Shown in pieces: positions 11,432-22,873 of a DNA stretch of 64,000 nt. Source of the DNA: Nematopogon swammerdamellus (taxonomy: Eukaryota; Arthropoda; Insecta; Lepidoptera; Adelidae); the NCBI GenBank assembly GCA_946902875.1, contig OX336343.1:11529361-11593360 (forward strand), in the 5' to 3' direction. The position numbers were made by a program, and so were the translations under genes. The notes under the pieces were generated by a model, which was not told the origin of the DNA, searched no databases, and saw only the letters and a list, made by a program, of their open reading frames with translations. Position 1 is the first letter of the stretch, and each line of letters starts with the position of its first letter.

Positions 11432-12235
11432 GGTTTATTATTGTCGCCGATGACATTGTCCTTCTGTCAAATTCCCGAGATCAGCTTCAGACCATGCTGG
11501 AAGACCTCTATACAGCGTCGATGAAGGTGGGTCTGAAGATGAACCGGGACAAAAGCAAGGTCATGGCGACCGAGGTTATGACGGGAGGACAAATCGTTAT
11601 TGACGGAGAAGTGATCGAACAGGTTGAAGAGTACGTATATCTCGGTCAAATTCTGCGGCTTGGTAGACAAGGTCTGCTAAAGGAGGTCGAGAGACGAATT
11701 CAACTGGGTTGGGCTGCCTTCGGAAAGTTAAAATTCGCCCTGAGGTCTGATCTTCCGCAAAATTTAAAAACCCGTATATATGACCAGTGTGTCCTCCCGG
11801 TTATGACGTACGGGTGTGAAACGTGGACGCTGACGGTCGGTGTTGTCCAAAGGTTGAAAGTTGCCCAGCGAGCAATGGAGCGAGCCATGCTGGGAATAAC
11901 GCTACGTGATATGGTGCGTAACGAGGCAATCCGCCGACGCACCAAAGTAGTCGATATTGGATACCGGGTGGCTAAGCTCAAGTGGCAATGGGCTGGGCAC
12001 GTTAGCCGAAGAGACGACGACCGCTGGAGTAACCGTGTCCTACACTGGCGGCCGTGGACAGGAAAACGGAGTGTGGGAAGACCACCCGCCAGGTGGGACG
12101 ACGACATCAAGTACGTCGGCGGAAAGCAGTGGTTCCGTACCGCTGAAGGCCGGGAGGACTGCAGGAAAATTGGAGAGGCGTATGTCCAGCAGTGGACGCT
12201 TACACGCTGACTGACTGACTGACTGACTGACTTAG
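11432..12235 (+). pseudogene. RTE-clade LINE, C-terminal reverse-transcriptase part
   Basis: The open frame runs from about 11432 to the stop at 12208. It starts inside the catalytic box as VADDIVLL (family FADD) and continues through KMNRDKSKVM, VEEYVYLG, LPVMTYGCETWTL and GHVSRRDDDRWS to VGRPPARWDDDI. This order is that of RTE-type non-LTR reverse transcriptases. The stop is followed at once by TGACTGACTGACTGACTGAC, the short tandem tail common in RTE elements. Everything N-terminal to the YADD box (endonuclease and fingers) is missing, so it is a 5'-truncated insertion with an uninterrupted remnant. Confidence 0.85.
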
Positions 12236-12240
12236 TATTG

Positions 12241-13299
12241 TAGCTTAAAATAAAATAAAAAATACTACTTGTCACTATAAAAGTCTAGGAACGAGAAATA
12301 CTCGAAGTGTATGTTTTGTCGGTGTATCTATGTACGAGTAGCTATACGTACTGTGCGCATGCGTACATAATTTCTACTTTAGCTGAATGTATATGGAAAG
12401 TACCTATATACATTCTAGACAGATTTTTCATATTTGGAGTAAAACTCGTTAGATCAACAAAAAGTAGATACCCGAATTTGTTCATCGTTTGAGCAATCGA
12501 GCGAGAGCACCCATTTAATATTCGCCCCACTCAGGGTTCGTTGTTTATCTTGCGGAGTATAAAAATAATTTTAACTTAGTTAAAACAGTAAAAATAAAAA
12601 TTACGCTCTGGATATATTATAATCATTTTCGCTGATACGTTTGTTTTAATATTAATAACAGGTTCCTACATTTGTATTCTTTATCATTATACATTCTATT
12701 TATTTACTGTTGACTGACATTTAATATGTTCGTTTAAAATGCACGACAACGGTATTTAATATTCCGGCCGACGATATGATTGCCGAGGTAATTATGAATG
12801 CTTTTCGAATGTTATTAAAATGTACGCAAGAGCTTGATGTCTGCATACAAATCGTGACGTTAGCGTCCGCAGAGCGATCCGCGCTCTACGTTTATGATCA
12901 CGTATTAGTCTTTTGTTGAAACTAAAAATTTATCTATAACATGAATCAGTTCCAATTAAATCAAATAATTATTTATTGGATAGAATCATTAATAAATTAT
13001 TCACCAAATAATAATTTTGTTGGGACATAAACGTCTTCCACAAATAATAACGTTGATGAATGTTTTATATAATGTTCGTGTGTAAATATTAATGTTCTCG
13101 TGAGCTTGTAGTTTATTTATTACTGACTTTTTCCCGCGGCTTCGTTCGCATAGCCTATGTCCATCCTGAAGGTCCATTCGATATATTAGCCAGATAATTT
13201 TTAAAATCGGATGAGTATTTTCGGAGATTACCACCTACATCCAAACATACAAACTTTACCTCTTTATAATGTTAGTGTAGATTTGTAAGTAACTATAAA
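12241..13299. other. Unannotated AT-rich stretch
   Basis: No supported gene. At 13128-13290 a segment starting 'TTTCCCGCGGCTTCGTTCGC' resembles the GC-rich terminus of the Helitron-like repeats in inverted orientation. Confidence 0.4.
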
Positions 13300-13420
13300 T
13301 TATTACCTATAAGGTACTAACAAAACATTGTGACTTGCGAAGTTTGTCAGTTTTTCTTCGCATCGAATTAGAACTGGAGGAATTTTCGACATGTCCAAGC
13401 GTAGGTTGAAATCGAATTGA
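13300..13420 (+). repeat. Dispersed repeat family E
   Basis: Contains AAGGTACTAACAAAACATTG, CTTGCGAAGTTTGTCAG and GACATGTCCAAGCGTAGG. The same words recur in reverse complement at 23640-23790. It is non-coding and unidentified. Confidence 0.65.
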
Positions 13421-14460
13421 ATTAGAATTGAATTTACATTACCTATTTATAATAAACAATAAACAGTACAGTTGGCTCTATAGATTAGTAGAGATAAAGT
13501 ATGAACGTGTAGACCCTGCCCAAAACACACCGCGCACCAGCCTGCACGAGAGATGGCTCCTAGGTTCCATCTACACCACCGGCTCCACCACTAGCCGTCT
13601 GTGCCTTCAGTCAAGCTCAGTTAACCTGATATAATTAAGCGAGACGTCTATGACGCAAAATTGTGGGGCTCTGATCTGAGATTTATATGAAACCGGACAG
13701 ACTTGAACGTAACTAGCACAACGCGGAACACGAAAACTGAATCTTTGAATAAACTGTCAATGAAATTAGATTGAAATGCTGCCTTGAAACTGAAGTTTCA
13801 CACAAAAAAGGCACATTTAACGCTTAAAGCACTACGTATCAATAAATTCCGGAATTGTGGCAAAATATTCAACCTATTTTCAATAAATACATTTTAATTA
13901 GATTTTACAAGTAAGAATGTTTAAGACTTCAATATGCATTATTATAATTTTAAAACTGTTTATTTCAAACAGAAGTAAAGTATTGAAATAGAATAATATT
14001 AAAACAATTATTAAATTAAATCTAATACCAAATTAATCTAACTGAAACAAACAATCTTTAATTATAACTGTCTTAAAAAAAATACCTTACCTGAAGCACC
14101 CCTGAAGTCACCACGTGCCTGAAGTAGGCGAGACATGAGGGGTGGCCTATAGCGGCCGCCATAGTTTAATTAAGTTATATTGATTTGAATTTGTTAATTA
14201 AAAAGTCTTATGCTATTTTATTATGTTTAATGCTAGCTGGGTTTGCCTGGTTGTTTGCCAATTACTATTATCTGTTCATTTTGACAGCGCATCTAAATAA
14301 ATACTAAATATAAAATGTTAGGTGAACTTTTGGATCGCATCAGCTCGGTATCATCGGAATGAGTAATTTTATGTGTAAATAAATAAACGACATACAATGC
14401 AACGAATTTGCATTTGCAACCTTTTTGTTACTTTGCTGTCATATAATTTGAAATAGCTTT
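13421..14460. other. Unannotated stretch
   Basis: AT-rich, with no supported gene, tRNA or obvious repeat. A GC-richer insert near 14095-14160 has no coding signal that I can support. Confidence 0.4.
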
Positions 14461-14680
14461 TGTCCGCGTGACGTTTTGCTTGCAGCTCAGGTCGCCGATG
14501 ATGTAACGTTATGATTTAAATGCTTAGTGCCTAAAACTATTTTGAGAAGTGACAGAATATAACAGCGAAAACCGTATGTAAATTGATAAAGTGGTTTTCG
14601 AGTTATAGGGATATTCATAATATTGACGTACGTTACAAGAACGCCGCGCCGGTCGCCCGTAGAAACTTCGCTTTATTTAT
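14461..14680 (+). repeat. Dispersed repeat family F
   Basis: Matches 16366-16570 by eye: GTCCGCGTGACGTTTTGC-like start, GAGAAGTGACAGAATATAAC, GATAAAGTGGTTTTCGAG and TTGACGTACGTTACA all recur in the same order. The 16366 copy begins CTAGCTTTTGCCCGCGG, the inverse of the Helitron-like end, so this may be an inverted Helitron derivative. Confidence 0.6.
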
Positions 14681-14942
14681 TAGGAGAGATGAATCGGTCG
14701 CAAACCGAGCTTGGACTTGCACCTCTCGCTAATTTACTTTTTTTAATTTAGCTCATTAATTTATGATTTTATTGTAAGTTATTGGTTTAAATTAACAAAA
14801 CAAATTATCAAGTATAGTTGTGTTAACTTGTGTTGTATTTAATTATATTTTACTGCAGTAACGAAGACCTATTTATTTGTAGAATGCATTTTGCTTTGTA
14901 AAACGTTTGTCAGCCGATATTACGTATATACAGTTTTAATAT

Positions 14943-15545
14943 AGAAAGAAAGAAAGAAAGAAAGAAAGAAAAACGTTTATTCAGCCAAAACTATAAAATA
15001 ACAAAACAAGATTATAAAAATAAAAATGTAAAAATATTTTTTTTTAGCTGAATGGGAGCAGACACAGCACGATGCAAAACCTAACAAGTAGGTAGTTGCG
15101 GCTGGTTTTAAGTCTGCCCCCTTACATTATTACGTAACAAACAATTTAGATTTCATCAAATTATAAACTGAAAATCAAATTTAACAACCAAAAACAAAAT
15201 ATAAACACAAAAATATTTAAAAACATTATGGTAGGTAACTCAAAGACACATTACATAAAAAAGAAAATAATAACGAATTAACAATTTTGAACAAAAAAAA
15301 CGTCTAATAAATTAATGATATATATATAAAACACAAGGAAACAAAAAACAAAACCCTTAAAAATATATAGCATTTATTATATGAACACAACAACGATGTA
15401 GCTAAAGCAATCGCTGTTGTGTCATCAAGAACAGTTTATATTTAATTTTGAAAGCGACATTTTTAAGACCTTTCAGCGGTGGTGGTATGTTGTTCCAACA
15501 TTTAGTTGCTGCATAACGGAAAGATCCCTCAAATGCTGTGTTGTT
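14943..15545 (-). pseudogene. LINE 3' end with CTTT-repeat tail
   Basis: On the minus strand, 15545-15420 encodes SFRYAATKCWNNIPPPLKG followed by VAFKIKYKLF, the C-terminal 'WN.iP....FK.k' signature of L2/CR1/jockey-type LINE ORF2. The non-coding DNA from about 15410 to 14980 is its presumed 3' untranslated region; it ends with AATAAACG and a (CTTT)n tail seen on the + strand as GAAA repeats at 14943-14975. Catalytic parts are absent. Confidence 0.55.
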
Positions 15546-15667
15546 TGGATATTATATATATGATCCCTTGTGTTTGGATATTATAAGGAGTTTACCTACA
15601 GCTCGCGTACCAAACCTATGCCGTTCTCCGGCCCATGTCAGTCCCTTCCCCTTCAGCTAGCTTATAA

Positions 15668-16054
15668 AAAAAAAACCGGCCAAGTGCGAGTGGAACTCGA
15701 GCACCGAGGGTTCCGTATCGCCATTTCATGGTCAGCGCCACTGACGCCATCTATGGTGTGTTTATGAAATGCTTCATATGAGTAAAAATGCTACATACCC
15801 TTTTCGGTAGATGTCGCGCGCGCATACACTTTTTAGTTTCTTCTATGGGAACCTCCGTGAATTTTTTACTTTTTCTTATTTTTGTTGTTATTTCGGCAGT
15901 AATCACATATTATGTGAAAATTTCAACGGGCTACCTATTACGGTTCAAGAGATACAGCCCTCGGACATACGGACGAACGGACGGACGGACAGACAGACGG
16001 ACGGCGTAGGCTTAGTAATAGAGTCCCGTACCGGATACGGAAGACTAAAAAGTT
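15668..16054 (+). repeat. Dispersed repeat family B
   Basis: Begins AAACCGGCCAAGTGCGAGTG with GCACCGAGGGTTCCGTA. It includes the microsatellite GGACGGACGGACAGACAGAC, then CGTAGGCTTAGTAATAG and TCCCGTACCGGATACGG, and ends in 'ctaaaaag'. The same order of blocks is found in seven other places in the window, both strands. No coding capacity. Confidence 0.75.
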
Positions 16055-16365
16055 AATATTCAACATTTATCCACCCACACACGTGCTTGCTTGGTCAATG
16101 TTGATGATATTCAGGCCTTTACCAACAGGGGCGGTGTTTCGAAACGATTGTTTATTTGATCAAAGCGGAACTGTTCGAGTACGCGAAACGTCCAACCAGA
16201 CAGGGCGGCTCGTCTAGTGAACGGCGAACTCAGTAATTGTGGCTACCAGGAGGCTTCTCAAGGTCTAGGAAATCCGAAGGATAGAAGACGCAACGACTTG
16301 TCGATCGGGTAAAGTAGCTATAAATGGTGTGCTTAAAGTCGAAATTATAAATCTTCTAGCTTTTG

Positions 16366-16570
16366 CCCGCGGTTTCGCTTCGCGTGACTTTTAGCTCACA
16401 GCTCAGGCCGCCAATAACGTATCGTTATTAATTATAGAATAATACAATCTTGAGAAGTGAACGAATATAACAGTGAAAAATCGTATGTTAATCGATAAAG
16501 TGGTTCTCGAGTTATAAGGATATTTATATATTGACGTACGTTACACGACCGTAGAAGCTACGCTTTATTT
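16366..16570 (+). repeat. Dispersed repeat family F, second copy
   Basis: Begins CTAGCTTTTGCCCGCGGTTT (the reverse complement of the Helitron-like CTAG end) and then follows the same order of blocks as 14461-14680. The two copies differ by small indels. Confidence 0.6.
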
Positions 16571-16697
16571 TAAGGATATCTGTCAAACTTGTGTTTTCAC
16601 GTTTCTTTATCAACACGCATGTTATGAACCGCCTGATGCAAAATGTGTACATTTGTACTTTATATAAATTGACAATTGGCAATGAGTGAAGTATATC

Positions 16698-17125
16698 ATC
16701 ATCAATACTAATCATAAATCTGTTAGGCATGGTCATGGAGTAAGTTACTTTGTTTTATGGGGTACTGCGTTTGTAGACTCTATGTATGATACTAAATCTA
16801 AATTGACTATTTTTATAAATCTTTTCTGTCCTCCATAACTCTTAAACCGATCATCCGAATTCGATGAAACTAAGTACAAGCACATTTCACTACACGTGAT
16901 ACAGGATAGGCTACAGTTCCGGTTACGCTAAGAGTGGCTCTCATACAAACCGAATTGTTCCGCGCGCCGAAATAAAGGTACGGTAGCGGGCCCCGCCCTT
17001 ATTACTTACTTTACAGAAGGTTTATTGTTTACCTGAACGTAGCTTGGCTAAGGCCGATATTCCTTACTTACTTTCTTCTTTTTAAATACGCATTTCACGC
17101 GAGCGAAGCCGCGGGCAAAAGCTAG
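16698..17125 (+). mobile_element. Helitron-like non-autonomous element
   Basis: Runs from ATCAATACTAATCATAAATC through GATCATCCGAATTCGATGAA and GGATAGGCTACAGTTCCGG to CGAAGCCGCGGGCAAAAG, CTAG (17122-17125) and a T. The same start and inner blocks open the larger copy at 45706. The CTAG|T end, lack of inverted repeats and lack of coding sequence fit Lep1-type Helitron derivatives. I could not locate an unambiguous TC start. Confidence 0.55.
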
Positions 17126-17294
17126 TGAAATAATAAGGCAATAGTCAGTTCCATCCTTTTGGATTCTTTGTTTGAGGCACCGCGCTGAGTGCTAGCCCAC
17201 TGACCTATGCTGACAGGTGGTACAACATCATTTATCTTAGTAACGACTTTCAGGCGGATATTTATAGTAGAACCAGTAGAATGAATATAATTTT

Positions 17295-17370
17295 TGTCAG
17301 CCTCGGTAGCTCAGTGGTGCGGTCGGTCGACTGTCGGTCGGATCATAAGCACACCGGGGCTGGTCAGTGG
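17295..17370 (+). mobile_element. SINE family A head fragment
   Basis: Reads GTCAGCCTCGGTAGCTCAG and TGGTGCGGTCGGTCGACTG. It is the tRNA-like head of SINE family A in + orientation, breaking off before the 5S-like part is complete. Confidence 0.55.
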
Positions 17371-17489
17371 ATGGAGTAAAAAATGAAAATTATACCAGAG
17401 TACCTACAGTTTCCTGATACAACTTTTTATTTTTAACATTGTTATAGGTTGGCTGTAATCATAACTAGTGATACGCCCGCCTTTGTCAA

Positions 17490-17860
17490 GCTATATGCTT
17501 TAAGAATGTGATGGAATACTGTAGCCTCATTTGCGAAGGCGCAGTCCCCAGTATCTGTTGACGTCCTTGGACTCAATACAGCGCCGAGCCGTCCGGCTTG
17601 ATGGAGACCTGAAACTCACTAATGTTGACATTCTTCCCTTATTCCTTGCCATTCAACCTATCTCCGTAGCACTCGTCGCAGAGAAACTGAACGCCCGTTT
17701 GTTGTTGGCATGGGACTTTTGAACAAACGTCATTTCTCAAAATCGTTCTTTTGTCGCACCGCTAGTGTGTGGAATTGTCTACCGGCGAATGTGTTTCCCG
17801 ATAGTTCCAATCTGTGAGTCTTCAAACGTCGTATTAACAAGCTGGATAGCTTTTCTATAG
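17490..17860 (+). pseudogene. Broken LINE ORF2 fragment (family D-like)
   Basis: Pieces in different frames read MEYCSLICEGA, then SLDSIQRRAVRLDGD, then SVWNCLPANVF and VFKRR. This order (YCS.IW.GA, L..IQRRA, WN.LP) is the C-terminal reverse-transcriptase region of jockey/CR1-like LINEs. Frame changes and internal stops show it is dead. It probably belongs to the same family as 9690-10022. Confidence 0.55.
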
Positions 17861-17985
17861 TCCGCAAATCTGCTGGTATGGTTGGCCACTGAGCGGGATT
17901 TCGCGAGGTGAGGTGAATTTGGCGATTCCGTTATCTCTGGTCCCTCGGCACAGCCATCCATCAAGGTTTTCATAAAAATACATAA

Positions 17986-18934
17986 TAGGTAAATAAATCA
18001 TATAATGGTAGAGAAGATGAAGATATTATTACTAGACTGTACGTATAATCTACTAGCACGCACGTAATACAGAGCAGTACTTACCTAAGCATAAAATAAT
18101 ACCATACAATTTTTACGTTAACACAAATGTAATTAATAAAAAAAGTAATCTGTATTTTGTTTCAATTAGCTCTGCAAATCTTTCATCAACATTTTATATG
18201 CGAAAGTTAACTAAATCTGCTTCTTAGAAATACATCTCGATGGGCGAAGCGGACGAGCGTGGGAACATTTACAAACGGCACAAGTCTTGAATAAGTGGGG
18301 CATTCAATCACTACGGCAGCGGGTGTCATTATAGATAGAGTGAAGGGAAGGGGGCGTGGGGGCGATGAGTGACATAAAATAAGCTGTTGTTAATTTGCTA
18401 AATCGTTCCTTGAATATATTTTAAAATCTTAGGATTTTTCATAACTCCATTTGAGTGGAAGTGGCAACAAAAAAAAATTCATCCTTCGACCTAGTCCTAT
18501 ATCCGCCAGTGGGCACTCTCCTGAAGATGTGGCGTCGGAATCTTCATGAAATATTTATTCTTCATTTGTCGTTGAGGGAGTTCGTTGTCAGCGTGCGGCT
18601 GTGACAGCCGTGAGCTACGGCTGTGAGCGTTAGTCAGCGGAGTTCCAAATAATCTCGCCGGTGTTTGGTTTGTCATAACTACATTTATACTTCAGACTTG
18701 ACAGACGTGAGGCGGCCACAAACATTACAAATGTAAATTATTAAATAAAAAACACATTTTAAAGCTACATTACGTAACAACTTTTCAAGATTTCCTCTGG
18801 GAACTTCGTCTCCGCGATAGTTCTTAGCGTTCTCAGTGACCTTTGTATATATGGGTGAACAATTTCTAGCGAAAAAAAAACATGGCTAACGTAGCTATCT
18901 ACGTTAGTAAGAAACAATACAGTAATTTTTTTTC
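17986..18934. other. Unannotated stretch
   Basis: AT-rich with a moderately GC-rich piece around 18240-18370 and 18590-18650. No gene, RNA or repeat that I can support. Confidence 0.4.
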
Positions 18935-19345
18935 GTATTTTAAGACGATACGGAAGTTAACTTTCTCCATACAAAATCGTCTTTCGGAATTTATGTTTTC
19001 TAACCCCCTAAACCTTATCCGATTTTTTATTTTTTTTTATTCTTGTCTTAAGGACAGTCCAATCTACGTTCCTGTAATTTTTTGTTTGGATGAAATATAC
19101 TTACAACACCGGAGCTAAAAAGTTGTATTTCGACCGAATAAATTTTAATTTTGTATTGTTTGATGTCATTGAGTCATCAACTCATCACTTTAGATATTAT
19201 AAAAATAAAAAGACCGGAACGAAGATTCGACTGTCCTTATTACAAGTTGTTGTAAAAATCGCATAACGTTTAGGTGGGTAAAAAACATAAATTCCGAAAG
19301 GCGATTTTGTATGGAGAAAGTTAACTTGCGTCTCGTCTTAACAGT
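18935..19345. mobile_element. Foldback element with long inverted repeats
   Basis: The left arm (about 18940-19065) has GGAAGTTAACTTTCTCCATA, CAAAATCGTCTTTCGGAATT and TATGTTTTCTAACCC. The right arm (about 19215-19345) is its reverse complement with some mismatches. Both arms continue into GGACAGTCCAATCTACGTTC / its inverse near the centre. No transposase is present; target duplication is not clear. Confidence 0.7.
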
Positions 19346-19539
19346 ATAGAAGGAGGTCGAATTGGCACCTTCTCGGTAGAGATATTGGCAGGTCGGAGAA
19401 GGTGATCCAGGCACATCTCCCTCAGCTACCCACACCGGATTACATACAAAAATAAAACTATCTCAACCACTGATAGATGCCACTATGTATACGTTAGGAT
19501 CTTGATTAATCGCTTGATTATCGCTTATTCCATGGGGAG

Positions 19540-19880
19540 TGCTCGGAGGAGCTGTTTAATGCGATCCCGCCGTCCCCTTTCCACCTTCGCACCACGCGCA
19601 CTGGGCAGGGATTGCATCCCTACACGCTGGACTTACCGCGGATGCGTACAAATCGATTCTGCAGATCTTTCCTCTACAGAACCGGTAAACTCTGGAACGC
19701 TCTCCCTGCCCATATATTTCCCCCCAAGTACAGTCTCGGGTCCTTCAAGAGGGGCGTGAATGGGCACCTGTCAGGCCGGCATGGCATTCGCAACCCCCGC
19801 ATACGACCGAATGTCCATGGGCGTCGTTAGACACCTTATGGGTGGCTCGGCGCCATATGTCGCGCTGTCAATAAAAAAAA
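19540..19880 (+). pseudogene. LINE 3' end fragment, family D, second copy
   Basis: Near-identical to 9690-10022 and encoding the same SFLYRTGKLWNALPAHIF ending, SLGSFKRGV and GRHGI motifs, with an A tail at 19869-19883. The two copies begin close to the same place ('GTGCTCxGAGGAGCTG'), which suggests a common truncation or a short parental family. Confidence 0.7.
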
Positions 19881-20123
19881 AAAAAATCTCTTAGACCATA
19901 ATTACAAGAACTTTGTGTGTCGCTCCGCCTCTCCGTCTCCCCCAGACTTGAGAGCTCGACTCATCACACAGAGATCGCCTACAGTCCGACATCCGGGCTC
20001 AGGGGCTTAGCAATTATGTATAATGTGTAACGTATTACGTATAAATGTTTCCATTGCTAGAATAATGAGAGGCGCGCTGGTCTTGGGCTTCTCTTAAACG
20101 TGGGACGTCATGAGATACTTGGA

Positions 20124-20374
20124 AAACCGGCCAAGTGCGAGTCGAACTCGCGCACCGAGGGCTCCTTATCGCCATGCCGTGGTTAGCGCCACTCAGGCCA
20201 TCTATGGCGTGTTATGAAATGCTTCATATTAGTTAAATGTCATGATTAGTTAAAATGCTTCACGTTCTATTCGGTAGATGGCGCGCGCGCATACACTTTT
20301 TTGGTTTCTTCTATGGGAACGGACGGCGTAGGCTTAGTAATAGGGTCCCGTACCGGATAAGGAACCCTAAAAAG
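20124..20374 (+). repeat. Dispersed repeat family B
   Basis: Starts AAACCGGCCAAGTGCGAGTC and ends GGAACCCTAAAAAG. It lacks most of the internal GACAGACAG microsatellite. Confidence 0.7.
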
Positions 20375-20456
20375 TGGACTATAGAGGCAAACATTTATTG
20401 CTGAATATCCAGACCTGGACACTTCGAACACGGACATTTAGCTGGAAAGGTTTAAA

Positions 20457-20655
20457 AAAAAGCTAATTGCGAGTCGGACTCGCGCACCGAGGTTTCCGTA
20501 CCACAAAAAAAAATATATGTAAAAACACGTTTCTTGTATGGCGGCCGCCCTTAATTACCCGACTACGGCGAAGCAAAAAGGAGGGTTATTTTTCACTTTA
20601 GACAGACAGACAGACATTGTAGGCTTAGTAATAGGCTTCCTTACGGGGTACGGAA
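20457..20655 (+). repeat. Dispersed repeat family B, diverged
   Basis: Starts AAAGCTAATTGCGAGTCGG and contains CGCACCGAGG, GACAGACAGACAGAC and GTAGGCTTAGTAATAGG. It lies 80 bp after another family B copy in the same orientation. Confidence 0.65.
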
Positions 20656-20705
20656 CAACAAGGCAGCAAATTTTACATAGACTATGTCCAACTATCCTAT
20701 CTGCT

Positions 20706-20792
20706 GCCTAACACGCGTGTCGGCTACACTGAGCTGAACGAAAAACACAAACTATTTACATATAGCCGCTTCGACCAACCTTTCATTCAGTT
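20706..20792 (-). mobile_element. SINE family A internal fragment
   Basis: Contains GTCGGCTACACTGAGCTGAA, AAAACACAAACTATTTACAT and TTTCATTCAG, the middle part of SINE family A. Head and tail are both missing. Confidence 0.6.
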
Positions 20793-21345
20793 TATTCAGC
20801 ATATACGTACACATTCGGGGTACACTACACATTCTGTGGGCAAATTCCAAGTATACAGTGTCATTTTCAAAATATACTATTGCCGCTGGAGGTTAAGCAC
20901 CAAAACAACTCTTTTGAACTATTGACGCCATTTTCATTTCTTGAATTCGCCCGTGTGCCACCCTATAGTCACTCATACTGTCTGAAGAGTGAAAGGCCGG
21001 ACCTAAGTATCCATAGCAAGATTACCCAAATGTTCCCCGTCCATTTATCATTGTCAAGGCATTAGTCATAAACACATTATGACCAAATTCCTTATTAAAT
21101 TCATTACCGCGGCTCGGAATCGGCAAAAACTTCATACGTCCCTAATGAGTCCCAAATGAAATTTCATGCCAAACTTGTGCTCGTAGACGCGTGGTTTTGC
21201 GTTCCAATCAACCCTCCTCGGTAGCGCCACCGCCTAGCCTCCGCCGCTGTTTTACTGCGGGCTACAACTGTATACTTATAGCGTATTGTTCATAATTACA
21301 TTTCCATCGCACCATGTAGAGAGAGACGACCGATAAGTCTTTACC
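20793..21345. other. Unannotated stretch
   Basis: No supported gene. A GC-richer patch near 21180-21255 has no splice or start pattern that I can support. Confidence 0.4.
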
Positions 21346-22030
21346 AGCCTCGGTAGCTCATGGGTGCGATCGGTAGACTGTCGATCGTAATCATAAGCAC
21401 ATGTGTGCAGTCAGTACTTGGATGGGTGACCGCTTGACCGTGGGAGGCTGACCATGCTTCGTATTCCACGTAAAACTGTAGGTATATTCCCGTCTTAGGT
21501 ACCTAGTAGGTGGTAGGGTTTAACCCGCCGGGGTTGGTACCACCGCACTGAATGAAAAGTCGGTCGAAACAGTTATGTGAATACTTTGTGTTTTCCATCC
21601 AGTTCAGTGCAGCCGGCACGACCGAAGGGAAGCACTGACATGGCACCTAGTTAACCAGGGTGTTATGTGCTGATCACAGAGCATGAAATGCGCGCGCCCG
21701 CCCCTACTAGAGGCGCCGTGAGCGCGATTTCTCTACAACGCCGTTGAAACCTGTGGGCGTGGCCTATGATTTACATATGTGTGTTGTGCGTGTGCATTTG
21801 TTTTGTGCGTGTGCCTAACTTGCTCCTCTTTGTGTGTAGTGTCGATTCTAGCACACACACACACACATACGAAGCGCTAGCAGCTCAGCGTACGGTTATT
21901 GGGTTTCAAATATCATCGCTTAGGGCGCCTCTAGTAGGGGGCGCCCGCTGTAGGTATTTGATGCTCTGTGGTGCTGATATACGGATGTTGTAGGTCATGT
22001 AGCCAACCGTGTCAGTTTCCATAAAAAAAC
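21346..22030 (+). mobile_element. SINE family A (+ strand) split by a MITE
   Basis: The head reads CAGCCTCGGTAGCTCA, then CAGTCAGTACTTGGATGGGT (5S-like), and the tail reads TAGCCAACCGTGTCAGTTTC followed by A's. It is interrupted at 21675-21970 by a separate inverted-repeat element, so the SINE is older than that insertion. Confidence 0.8.
21675..21970. mobile_element. hAT-type MITE with 8-bp target duplication
   Basis: 296 bp. The ends are CACAGAGCAT... and ...ATGCTCTGTG, with a second inverted block CCCCTACTAGAGGCGCC near each end. It is flanked by GTGCTGAT at 21667-21674 and again at 21971-21978, an exact 8-bp direct repeat. The 8-bp duplication points to the hAT superfamily. It carries a (CA)n stretch but no transposase, and sits in a SINE, which defines the insertion point. 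Confidence 0.9.
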
Positions 22031-22504
22031 GAGTGTATGTAAATTTCACCCTAGATTGAGGCGTTTTTGGTCAGTTTGATTGTGCAAACCGCAGTAAAAA
22101 CTGTTGTACAAAAAAAAAATACCGGAGTCCCTCAGCTGGCTAGGCCCGAAGAGGCAAAGACGGTGTGGGATGCGGGGTGCGACCGCAGTTTGCCGAGGCC
22201 GCATCATGCCCACCCCGCTTCAGCTAGGCGAGAACCTGAATGCCGCTGAATTTAGCCCGCTTTAGTGTGGTGAGCTGAGTAAAGCGCTTGAATTTCAAAA
22301 GGGGCGCAGAGCGTTCTATCTCATCGCCGACGTTTCGAAAAGTACTACGTTTAGCACCTCAATGAGTGGTTATATAAAACTGGTGACAGCGTAGATAAAG
22401 ATATCGTTCGAAAATTAATTGTGTGCTTGTTCGAGTAAGAAATTTTGAAGTTCTTTTCGGCGGATTTTCTTCTCTTTACACACATCTATGTACCTAAGTA
22501 ATAT
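22031..22504. other. Unannotated stretch
   Basis: 22110-22260 is GC-rich (CTCAGCTGGCTAGGCCC, GACGGTGTGGGATGCGGGG) and looks like a dispersed repeat, but no second copy is seen in this window. Confidence 0.35.
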
Positions 22505-22645
22505 TTAGCAGATACATTACTGTGTGAGGCCGGTACTTAAAATATATAATAGCCCCACTGCATCTCCCCCCGTGCATGTCGTAAAAGGCGACTAAGGGAT
22601 AAGGACGAGATGCCGTGCTAAAGGGCGACAGGCAAGGTCACGATG
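22505..22645 (-). repeat. Dispersed repeat family C, partial
   Basis: Reverse complement of the 3' part of family C: GCCCCACTGCATCTCC, GTCGTAAAAGGCGACTAAGG and GATGCCGTGCTAAAGGGCG. Confidence 0.65.
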
Positions 22646-22847
22646 CCGTTCCGATACCATGACGTCAACCGAGTTTTAATATTTTATAAAAGCATTAGGA
22701 GGCAGTATATTCGGTACATATGGAGACGTAATGGTATCTTACGATACGAGGGCGCGGAGTCCGAGAGGGATAGCGACGTCCGGGGGTGTGGGAAGAGGCG
22801 CCCGAATAAAGAGTGTGCGAGTGAGTGGGCGGTAGATAAAAGAGCCC

Positions 22848-22873
22848 GGGGGGGGGGGGGGGGGGGGGGGGGG
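22848..22873. repeat. 26-nt poly-G run
   Basis: Uninterrupted G run on the + strand, in a GC-rich local context. It generates open frames with poly-Gly or poly-Pro that should not be read as genes. Able to form G-quadruplex structures. Confidence 0.9.

Noticed and set aside
18882..19435. Two small protein genes facing each other (both containing KLTFSIQNRLSEFMF)
   Set aside because: The shared peptide comes from the inverted arms of the foldback element.
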